Below are positions 33,725 to 41,347 of a stretch of 64,000 nucleotides of DNA, in pieces (position 1 is the stretch's first letter; every line of letters begins with the position of its first letter). Where the stretch lies: positions 1 through 64,000 of the forward strand of contig JAKOVA010000043.1 of assembly GCA_029782335.1 (NCBI GenBank). The letters are read 5' to 3'. The position numbers and the translations under genes are program-made. The DNA is from Actinomycetes bacterium. GTDB lineage: Bacteria > Actinomycetota > Acidimicrobiia > Acidimicrobiales > Microtrichaceae. Below the pieces are notes generated by a model that saw only the letters and a program-made list of their open reading frames with translations, did no database searches and was not told the origin of the DNA.

Positions 33725-36078
33725 TCGCTCGCACGCTGGCGATGCGCCGCCGCGGCCGATCACCTCGTTGCTCCGAGGCCGGCTATGCCCTGGTGGCGGT
33801 TCTCGCGATGCTGGCGATCTGCAGCATCCTGGTACTCGGGCTGCTGTCGCTGGTGCTCTTGGACGCGAACGTCGCTCGGATGGCGCACCGTGGAGGCGCA
33901 ACCGCGCGGGCGATCGATGGGGCGCTCGAAGTGGCGACGAACGTCGTGAAGACGAGTGCCGGCGGGGTCATGGGGCGGGCGAACAACCCGTGTGATCCGG
34001 TTCCGTCGATCACGCTCGACGACACCGAGGTGCAGATCCTCTGCACGCCACTGCCCGGCCCACGATCCGACGTGCTCCCCACAACGGAAGGTCCCGCTGT
34101 CACGCTGCTCGGCCCTTACACCACACCACTCGCCGACGCAGATGCGGCGCTCGCGAAGGTGGTCGCCGACGGCATCATCGGCTCGATCGCGGATCAACTC
34201 GGCGACGTCACCGCCCAGGTGCAGGCGTCCTTGCGGGCCACCGGCCCCGGGCTCATCGCGCTCGGGCCGCAACCCCTCCGCATCGACGGCGATCTGCGGG
34301 TGCGGACGTGGTCGCTCGCGCAGCGACTGAACGGCGCCGGCGTCGCGGTGTCGCCGTCGATGCAGATCACCGGCCGTTACAGCCAGGGCGACCTCGGCCC
34401 CCTCGGCGGCATCGGGTTCTATCTCGGCACGACCTGGATCGGCACTCCACCGTGCGGCATCTTCGACCCCGACTTCCCGCTCGACTTCGGGGTGCGGATC
34501 AGTGCTTCGCTCGGGCGGAAATGTGGCCTCGGCCGCAGTCACACCGACTTCGCCGACACCACCGCACCCATCGCGATGTGGGACGGCGCGAAACGAGCCG
34601 CCGAAGCGAAGGTGGTTCCGGCCGCCTGCGCCACGTGGGCACTGCCGGGGAGCCCGTCGGTGATCGTGATTCCGCCCGGCTCGTACGGGTTCACCGAGAC
34701 GGCAACGCTGAACAAGTGGTTCAGCGGGTCGTGTCGCAACGTGACCTTCCACTTCCCGCCCGGCGACTACTACTTCGACGTCAGCGGCGGCGACGGCAGC
34801 ACTCGAGGAGCGCTCCGCTTCGGCGACCGCACCGACCGATGGGTGTTCGGAACCCCCAAGGGTTGGGACCCTGCCGTCGGCGGCGCGCCGGCCACTGCGT
34901 TCCCCGCGGCGTGCGACCCGACCGCCGATGGCGCCACCGTCACCCTCTCGTCTCGCACCACGCTCCAGCACTACGACGGGCTCGTCGCGATGTGCGGCCG
35001 AAGCGACGCGGCGGGAGTACGCCAGACCGTCTACCAAGAGCAGGGTGGGCTCGGCTCGACCAAGTGGGCGACTGCTCCCACGACGGCGGTGGGCGGGCTG
35101 TTCAACGCGAGCCTTCCCTGCGCGACCAATCCGGCGAACCCGTCGTTCGGCGCGTTCGAGAACGGTCAGAACGCCGTCGGATCCTCCACGATGCCCGCGG
35201 CGCTCACCGACTACCCAACGGCCGGGGCGCCGTGGGACAGCCACGAGGCACCGACCGCGCTGTTCTCCACCGCCGCCTGTTCGACCAACACCGAGAACCA
35301 ACCGCAACTCGAACTCAGCGGCTTCCACGCCCACTACAGCGGGTCGCTCGTCGGGTTGAAGCTCCGCGTGCTGGGAACTTCCTCGCGGCTCTCATCGAGT
35401 TCACGCATGCGTGCGACCATCACCTCGGCCGACGGCAAGATCTGCCGCCTCCCCGAGTCGGCGAGCCTCCCGGTGGGGAGCTCGTCGGTGAAGACGTACG
35501 CCTTCGATCTCACCGGGTTCTGTTCGTGGTTGAACGACGGGGCGCGGCTCGAGGACGCGACGCTTACGTTGAACCCCCGGCTGGTTCGCAGCGGCTCCAG
35601 CGGAACAGCGTCGCTGTCGCTCGATCACGTGTGGTTGGAGGCCACGACGACGAACGGCATCGTGCCGTCCGCCTTCTCCACGTGGGTCGATCCCGACGGC
35701 GGACGGGGCATGTGGCTGTTCGGCAAGGCGCAACTCCCGAACAGCGGGGTCAACGTCAACTGGTGGGGGAGCGCGTCGAACCTGCCGATCTTCGGTGGCG
35801 GTCTCGTCGCGCAGGGCCTGGCGTCGTGGCACCTCAACAACTCGGTGCAGGTGGGGGTGCTGGCGTCGCCGTCGGTACAGCCGGCGAGCCGACGGGTCTT
35901 GCTTCGGGCGGTCTCGGGCGGTCGGTTGCGGGGCTCGGCGATCCTGACGCTCGATGACGCCAGCCTCGACGGCACCCATGCCGAGTTCGGCCGGCTGTTG
36001 GGCGTCGACGACTGGCGCTTCTGCAACGAGGCGCTCCCCACCGACGGCGTCGACCGCCCCTGCCCCGCCCCCCGCTAA
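33721..36078 (+). CDS. PilX-like large minor pilin
   Basis: This 785-residue protein has a leader ending SEAG and then YALVAVLAMLAICSILVLGL. It lacks Glu5, as PilX_N-type pilins do. It is the intact counterpart of the IS-truncated gene at 202, but with a very large ectodomain: several cysteines, PPGSYGF and PPGDYYFDVSGG loops, and two beta-rich halves. ATG 33721 overlaps the PilW stop. It probably forms or crowns a pilus-priming complex with the preceding two products. The large domain may be adhesive (inference). Confidence 0.78.
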   Translation: MIARTLAMRRRGRSPRCSEAGYALVAVLAMLAICSILVLGLLSLVLLDANVARMAHRGGATARAIDGALEVATNVVKTSAGGVMGRANNPCDPVPSITLDDTEVQILCTPLPGPRSDVLPTTEGPAVTLLGPYTTPLADADAALAKVVADGIIGSIADQLGDVTAQVQASLRATGPGLIALGPQPLRIDGDLRVRTWSLAQRLNGAGVAVSPSMQITGRYSQGDLGPLGGIGFYLGTTWIGTPPCGIFDPDFPLDFGVRISASLGRKCGLGRSHTDFADTTAPIAMWDGAKRAAEAKVVPAACATWALPGSPSVIVIPPGSYGFTETATLNKWFSGSCRNVTFHFPPGDYYFDVSGGDGSTRGALRFGDRTDRWVFGTPKGWDPAVGGAPATAFPAACDPTADGATVTLSSRTTLQHYDGLVAMCGRSDAAGVRQTVYQEQGGLGSTKWATAPTTAVGGLFNASLPCATNPANPSFGAFENGQNAVGSSTMPAALTDYPTAGAPWDSHEAPTALFSTAACSTNTENQPQLELSGFHAHYSGSLVGLKLRVLGTSSRLSSSSRMRATITSADGKICRLPESASLPVGSSSVKTYAFDLTGFCSWLNDGARLEDATLTLNPRLVRSGSSGTASLSLDHVWLEATTTNGIVPSAFSTWVDPDGGRGMWLFGKAQLPNSGVNVNWWGSASNLPIFGGGLVAQGLASWHLNNSVQVGVLASPSVQPASRRVLLRAVSGGRLRGSAILTLDDASLDGTHAEFGRLLGVDDWRFCNEALPTDGVDRPCPAPR

Positions 36079-36124
36079 CCGCACCCCCTCCCGCGCTCCG
36101 CGCCCCTTCCCGCGCACCCCCCTT

Positions 36125-36178
36125 CCCGAACTTTGGGTCGTGGGTCCCGCTTTCGGCGCGCTCAGCCCAAAGTTCGGG
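36125..36178. repeat. 13-bp perfect inverted repeat
   Basis: CCCGAACTTTGGG (36125-36137) and CCCAAAGTTCGGG (36166-36178) are separated by 28 nt. There is no T-run, so it is a weak candidate terminator for the pilin operon. It stands between the PilX-like gene and nuoA. Confidence 0.6.
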
Positions 36179-36213
36179 AGGGGTCGGTTCGGGAGGGGTG
36201 CGGGGCGGAAGCG

Positions 36214-36258
36214 GGTGGGGTCGGTTTGGGTGGGGTCGGTTCGGGTGGGGTCGGTTCG
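36214..36258 (+). repeat. Three tandem 15-bp repeats before nuoA
   Basis: GGTGGGGTCGGTTCG repeats at 36214, 36229 and 36244, the first with one change, followed by partial units. The strand bias (G on plus) is strong. It ends about 33 bp before the nuoA start, so it lies in the likely leader or promoter. Function unknown. Confidence 0.75.
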
Positions 36259-36291
36259 GGAGGGGGGTACGGGAGTTGGGCGGGTTGAAGC

Positions 36292-36702
36292 GTGCTGGCT
36301 AACCTCACCGACGTGCTCGTTGCTGTCGCCGGCGATCCTTCCGGCAGTCTTCGCCAGTACCTGACGATCTTCCTGTTCGCGCTGCTCTCGGCGCTGCTCG
36401 TCGGCCTGCTGTTGGGCGTCGCCTACCTCATCCGCCCGAACCGCAGGCAGAAGGGGAAGTACCTCGCGTACGAGTCGGGTGTTGACCCGATCGGCTCGAT
36501 GTGGACCCAGTCGCAGGTTCGCTACTACATCTTCGCCCTGCTCTTCGTGATCTTCGACGTCGAGGCCGTGTTCGTCTTCCCGTGGGCGACCCGCTTGGAG
36601 ACGTACGGCATGTTCGGTCTCGTCGAGATGCTCGTCTTCATCGGCATCGTGGTCCTCGGACTCGTGTACGCATGGCGCAAGGGAGTGCTGCGATGGGCCT
36701 AG
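36292..36702 (+). CDS. nuoA: NADH-quinone oxidoreductase subunit A
   Basis: This 136-residue membrane subunit of complex I has three hydrophobic helices and the conserved [13 protein letters not shown] loop and [15 protein letters not shown] helix. Start GTG 36292. The stop overlaps nuoB by 10 bp. It would sit at the junction of the membrane and peripheral arms. No nuoC or later gene follows, which is unusual. Confidence 0.93.
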   Translation: MLANLTDVLVAVAGDPSGSLRQYLTIFLFALLSALLVGLLLGVAYLIRPNRRQKGKYLAYESGVDPIGSMWTQSQVRYYIFALLFVIFDVEAVFVFPWATRLETYGMFGLVEMLVFIGIVVLGLVYAWRKGVLRWA

Positions 36703-37202
36703 GTCTTGTCGAGAGCGGCAAGATGCCCAAGCCGCTCACCAAGCTGCTCAACGTCAGCCGCAAGTACTCGGTGTGGGTGTACCAGTGGGGTCTTGCGTGC
36801 TGCGCCATTGAGATGGCTGCTGCGCTGGCCGCGCCCCGCTACGACGTGATGCGCCTTGGTGTCATCCCGCTGCCGGCGTCGCCCCGCCAGGCCGACCTGA
36901 TGATCGTGTCGGGCACGGTGACCGACAAGATGGCACCGGTGATCCGCCGCCTCTGGGAGCAGATGCCCGATCCGAAGTACGTCATCTCGATGGGCTCATG
37001 CGCCAACTGCGGCGGCCCGTACTGGGACAGCTACTCGGTGACCAAGGGCGTCGACCAGATCATCCCCGTCGACGTGTACGTCCCGGGCTGCCCGCCGCGG
37101 CCCGAGGCGCTCCTCGAGGGCATCGTGCTGCTCCAGGAGCGGATCCTCACCGAGGACCCTGCCGAGCGCTGGCGCGGCGACCCCATCACCGTCGCGGGCT
37201 GA
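36693..37202 (+). CDS. nuoB: NADH-quinone oxidoreductase subunit B
   Basis: This 169-residue peripheral subunit holds the N2 4Fe-4S cluster. The ligands are visible: Cys36-Cys37 in LACCAIEM, a cysteine in the MGSCANCGG block, and one in [10 protein letters not shown]. Length fits the family. ATG 36693 lies inside the 3' end of nuoA. After the stop, about 120 bp of GC-rich DNA leads to a convergent lectin gene, so the operon ends here. Either the other subunits are elsewhere or this is a second copy. Confidence 0.93.
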   Translation: MGLGLVESGKMPKPLTKLLNVSRKYSVWVYQWGLACCAIEMAAALAAPRYDVMRLGVIPLPASPRQADLMIVSGTVTDKMAPVIRRLWEQMPDPKYVISMGSCANCGGPYWDSYSVTKGVDQIIPVDVYVPGCPPRPEALLEGIVLLQERILTEDPAERWRGDPITVAG

Positions 37203-37320
37203 TCCACGACCCGACTGACGACGGGACGTCGGCACGTCGGCGCGTCTCCCTCGAGGCAAGCACGCGCCTCCTGTGAGGGAAGCAGCAGCGGCGAGCCGAC
37301 CCGCCGCCGGCAGGCCGCCG

Positions 37321-39402
37321 CTACTGGAGGTTGAGCGCCCAGCGCTGACGGGCCGAGCCGTCACACGTGGCCACCGTGAGCGTCTCCCCGTCGTTCGAGG
37401 GCGCCTGGAGACACATCCCGGCGACGTTGTTGACCAGCTGCTGTCCATCGACGTGCCAACGCTGGTTGTTGCCGCCGTGACAGTCCCACACGAGCACCTC
37501 CGAGCCGTTGGCGCCCGTCGAGGCGTCGAGGCACTTGCCGTGTGCCCCGTCGTCGATGCGTGAGAACACCATGCCGGTGGCGTCGAGCTTCCACCCCTGC
37601 CCGGTGGCCTGGTAGCCGGCGCAGTCGGCACGCCGCACCCGGGTGCCGTTGGAGGAGTTGTTGTCGGTGATCTCGGCGCAATCGCCGCTCGACGGGTTGG
37701 CGATCCGATGCCAAGGCCACGGAGCGGCCGGTTCCATCGTGATGCGCTGCGACGGGTCGTTCGGGTCGCAGGTCACCAGCGACATTCGGCCGCCGGGTAG
37801 TTCGTCGTTGTTGAGGATCGCCAGGCAGGTCGTGCGGTAGGTGTTGACGAGCTGCGTCCCGGTCCACTCCCAGCGCTGCCACGGCACGTCCGCACAGTTC
37901 CAGATCAGGACGGTCGCGCCGGCCTGACCACCGTTGCCGTCGAGACAGCGGTCGCTGCCGCGGTTCAGGATGAACCCGCTCGGGTCGAGCATCCAGCCCT
38001 GGTCGGGAGCGTTCGTGCACATCCAGCCCGACACGCCGGCGCCGTTGCTCTGGTCGGCGCCGTCGACCCCGGCGCAGCGGTCACGAGTGAGTTGGCGGAT
38101 CCGCCGGTACGAACCCGCGGCGAGGGGCTGGAACTGCCACTCCTGCTCGGTGTCGCCCGAGGCGCACGGCCGCAGCCGCAGATTAGTTCCTGAGATTGGC
38201 TGGCCGGGGATCGCGAGGCACATGTTTTGTGCCTGGTTGACGATCTGGCTGCCGTTGACCCGCCACATCTGGCCAGCGGAGCCGTTGCACCCTTGGGAGC
38301 TGACGGTGTTGTTCGCCGCGCCGGAACCAGCGTCGAGGCATCGCCCGGACTTCACCGGCGTGAGGATTTGGCCTTGAGCGTTGAGGATCCACGCCTGGCG
38401 GCCGTTGCCGTTGCACGGCCACGGATCGACCAGGCCGCCGTCGGCGTTCCCATACGAGAGGTCAACGCAACGGGCGTAGCGGGCGTTGTAGATCTGGGTC
38501 AGGTCAAGGGGGGTACCGGTTCGGACCATCTGGATGTCGTAGCGATGGTGGCCCGAGTTCCACTGGGAGAAGTCCTCGCCCGTGAACGTGCGTGGGCTGC
38601 GGAGCGTGAAGATGTGGCCGCCGCCACCCGGATTGAGTCCGATGTCGGGCGGGATGCTGACCACGGGAATCTCGATGAACGGAATCGAGACCGACGCGGT
38701 CGCCGCGTCAAGCGCGTCCGCCAGCACTCCGGTCGCCGCGATCCCGACATACACGTTGCTCCCGACGGCGTCGTCGGTGAGTCCCGGAATGCTCGCGAGC
38801 GCGGCGCCGACGAAGAACGTGAACGGGTTGGGGATGGCGGCGAGGAGCTGGCTCACCAACGTGCCCGTGTCGGAGGGCAACGTCATCGTTGCGAGCGTGT
38901 TGTTCAGCGCGGTCTTCAACAGCGCCGAGGCCTGATCCGCAAGCCCGCGGACCGAGATGTTGTCTTCCTCCATCGCCCAAGTCCACGAGCCGACGATCTC
39001 CAGGTGGTTCTGGGGGTTGACGAGATCGAGCGCGTCGTAGGAGCGGACGTTGTCGAAGCGGACTGCGCCCTGTTCAGCGTCGGAGAAGAGGTAGCGGCTT
39101 TCGCCGTCGCCCAACGACATCGACGCGCTGTCTCGGCTGCCGGAAATACCGACCTGTGCCGAGTTCGCTTGGCCGACCTTCACGCGGAACCACAGGTTGT
39201 AGACGAACGGTTCGTCACGGGTTCCCTGGAGGAACGCGTCGTTGTGGGAGACGACGTGAACCTTCGTCGCTCGGAACGTGTAGCTCGAACCGCCCGTGCT
39301 GCCCGAGCCGGAATTGGGTGGCTGGTTGGTGCACGCGGCGGCGATGAGCCCCGCCGCGCACACCAGGGCAGTGAGACGTGCGACGCGGCGGGAGCGGTTC
39401 AC
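37321..39402 (-). CDS. Secreted lipoprotein with ricin-B lectin repeats
   Basis: This 693-residue protein starts at GTG 39402 with lipobox IAAAC near residue 24. Residues about 40-300 form an unrecognised N-terminal domain (YTFRATKVHVVSHNDAFLQG). From about 300 to the end are repeated trefoil units with QxW signatures (GRQAWILN, GQMWRVNG, EQEWQFQP, WQRWEWTG, NQRWHVDG, RQRWALNL) and CLD/CLA segments, i.e. about three ricin-B-type domains that bind galactose-like sugars. It overlaps its upstream partner (GTGA). It probably binds cell-surface or environmental glycans; no enzyme domain is obvious. Confidence 0.85.
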   Translation of the reverse strand: MNRSRRVARLTALVCAAGLIAAACTNQPPNSGSGSTGGSSYTFRATKVHVVSHNDAFLQGTRDEPFVYNLWFRVKVGQANSAQVGISGSRDSASMSLGDGESRYLFSDAEQGAVRFDNVRSYDALDLVNPQNHLEIVGSWTWAMEEDNISVRGLADQASALLKTALNNTLATMTLPSDTGTLVSQLLAAIPNPFTFFVGAALASIPGLTDDAVGSNVYVGIAATGVLADALDAATASVSIPFIEIPVVSIPPDIGLNPGGGGHIFTLRSPRTFTGEDFSQWNSGHHRYDIQMVRTGTPLDLTQIYNARYARCVDLSYGNADGGLVDPWPCNGNGRQAWILNAQGQILTPVKSGRCLDAGSGAANNTVSSQGCNGSAGQMWRVNGSQIVNQAQNMCLAIPGQPISGTNLRLRPCASGDTEQEWQFQPLAAGSYRRIRQLTRDRCAGVDGADQSNGAGVSGWMCTNAPDQGWMLDPSGFILNRGSDRCLDGNGGQAGATVLIWNCADVPWQRWEWTGTQLVNTYRTTCLAILNNDELPGGRMSLVTCDPNDPSQRITMEPAAPWPWHRIANPSSGDCAEITDNNSSNGTRVRRADCAGYQATGQGWKLDATGMVFSRIDDGAHGKCLDASTGANGSEVLVWDCHGGNNQRWHVDGQQLVNNVAGMCLQAPSNDGETLTVATCDGSARQRWALNLQ

Positions 39403-41180
39403 AGCGTCTCCACCACCCAGCGTTGGGCGTCGCTACCGTCGCACGCCTTCGTCTTCAGGTAGCCGCCGACGGCCTCGAGGCACAGCCCGTTCGACGCGAG
39501 GCTCTGCGCCACGTCGTCGGCCGTCCACAGTTGCCACGGCTGGGTGTTGCAGTCGTAGGCAACCACGTCATTCGCCCCGTTGCTGGTGGCATCCGCGCAC
39601 TTGCCGCTGTCGCCCTGCTGCGCACGCGGGAACAGCCGGCCGCCGACCTCGTGGTGCCAGCGTTGGCTGTCGCTGCCGTCGCAGGCTGCGGTCTGCAGCT
39701 TGGTGCCGTTGCTCGTGTTGGACACCTTGATGCACTGGTCGGTGACCGGATTGTGCAGGCGCTGCCACGCCCATTGACCGGTCGGCTCGAACGCGAACTG
39801 CTGGTTCGGGTCGTTCGAGTCGCACGGCCGGAGGATCATCTTCGTGTTGGGCAAACCGGTGGAGTTCTGCCGGGTGAGGCAGAGGTTGTTGGTGTTGTTC
39901 ACCAACTGGTCGCCCGAGACGTGCCAGCGCTGCCACGTCTGGGTGTCGCCGCACTCCCAGATCTCCACGTCGTTACCGTTGTTGCCACCGGTGCCGTCCA
40001 TGCACCAGTCGAGTCCGAGGCGGTTGAGCATCATCCCGTTGGGGTCGAGGTACCAGCCCATGCTCGAGTCGTCGACGCACGCCCAGTCGACGATGTCACG
40101 GCCGTTGGCCAGCGAGTTGCCCTTGATGACGGTGCAACGGTCGACCGCCGTGTTGCGGAGGCGCTGGAACTCGGCGGCTTTCCACTCCTTCATCTCCCAC
40201 TGCTGAGCCGGGTCGGCGGGGTTGCAGGTGGCGAGCACCAACTGCGTGCCCGGTTCGACATGGCCGTCCTTCGCAGCGAGGCACAGGTCGTTCGCGTCGT
40301 TCACGAGTGCGGCACCGTCGCGGATCCAGCGCTGGTTGAGGGCGCCGTTGCAGTCGTAGATGCCCACGTCGGCGCCCAGTGCGCCGCCGCCGAGGGCGTC
40401 AAGGCACTTGGTGGCGCTCAGGCCGGTGGTGATCCGGCCGTTGGCCTCGAACACCCACCGCTGATTGTTGGTCTTCTTGCACGGGTAGGAGCCCACGCGG
40501 GTGCCGTTGGAGGTGCTGGAGTTGGCGACGTCGGCGCAACGACCCTGGGCGGTGTTTTCGATCTGCGCTTCCCAGGTGCGCACCGCCACGGTGGTGTCGT
40601 CGGTGGCGCCGGAGGCGTCGGTCACGGTCAGGGTCGCGTTGAAGTCGCCGAGGATCGAATAGGTGTGGGATGGGTTGGCGGCGGTCGAGGTCACCCCGTC
40701 ACCGAAGTTCCACAAGTACGAGGCGATGGGGAGACCTTCGGGGTCGGTGCTGCCGGCCGAGGAGAACTGCACCACCAGTGGTGCGGGCCCTTCGTTCGGG
40801 GTGGCGGTGGCCACGGCGACCGGCGGCTGGTTGGGGACAACCGGAACCGTGACCGCAACGGTGGCGGTGCCGGTCGCGCCCTTGTTGTCGGTCACCTTCA
40901 GGGTCGCGAGGTAGGAGCCCGCGGTCGCGTAGGTGTGGGACGGGTTCGGATCGGTCGATGGCGTGGAACCGCCGTCGCCGAACGTCCACTGCCACCCGAC
41001 GATGGTGCCGTCGGGATCGTTCGAGCCGGCGGAGGAGAACGCGATCTCCATCGACGTTGCCCCCGGGTTCGCGTTCGCTACCGCAACCGGGCGCTTGTTC
41101 CCGCTCCCCGAGTTGGTCGGCGTGCACGCCGCGAGCAACACGATCGCCGCCGTGGCCGACAACAACAGGGCACGCTTCAT
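39399..41180 (-). CDS. Lipoprotein with two PKD domains and ricin-B lectin repeats
   Basis: This 593-residue protein has ATG 41180 giving signal MKRALLLSATAAIVLLAAC, a typical lipoprotein start. Two PKD domains span residues about 30-115 and 120-205 (WQWTFGDGGSTPSTDPNPSH and YLWNFGDGVTSTAANPSH). Ricin-B trefoil units follow (NQRWVFEA, NQRWIRDG, AQQWEMKE, WQRWHVSG, SQRWHHEV, AQRWVVET). It is coupled to the next lectin gene. The pair share the same lectin signature and are probably made in equal amounts. Possible partners are the polysaccharides made by the loci at 45-64 kb (inference). Confidence 0.85.
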   Translation of the reverse strand: MKRALLLSATAAIVLLAACTPTNSGSGNKRPVAVANANPGATSMEIAFSSAGSNDPDGTIVGWQWTFGDGGSTPSTDPNPSHTYATAGSYLATLKVTDNKGATGTATVAVTVPVVPNQPPVAVATATPNEGPAPLVVQFSSAGSTDPEGLPIASYLWNFGDGVTSTAANPSHTYSILGDFNATLTVTDASGATDDTTVAVRTWEAQIENTAQGRCADVANSSTSNGTRVGSYPCKKTNNQRWVFEANGRITTGLSATKCLDALGGGALGADVGIYDCNGALNQRWIRDGAALVNDANDLCLAAKDGHVEPGTQLVLATCNPADPAQQWEMKEWKAAEFQRLRNTAVDRCTVIKGNSLANGRDIVDWACVDDSSMGWYLDPNGMMLNRLGLDWCMDGTGGNNGNDVEIWECGDTQTWQRWHVSGDQLVNNTNNLCLTRQNSTGLPNTKMILRPCDSNDPNQQFAFEPTGQWAWQRLHNPVTDQCIKVSNTSNGTKLQTAACDGSDSQRWHHEVGGRLFPRAQQGDSGKCADATSNGANDVVAYDCNTQPWQLWTADDVAQSLASNGLCLEAVGGYLKTKACDGSDAQRWVVETL

Positions 41181-41347
41181 CGCGCTCGACGCGCGCGGAG
41201 CAGCAGCCAACATCTCAACCCTCCCGACCGGCCGCACTCGCGGTCCGCGGCACCAGTCTAAGCGGGGAGCCGGCGAGCGCCAGAGGTGGAAGCGGGGCGC
41301 GGGCCGTCGGTGATTCGTCGTCGGTGTCGTCCTCTACCGTGGGTGCA

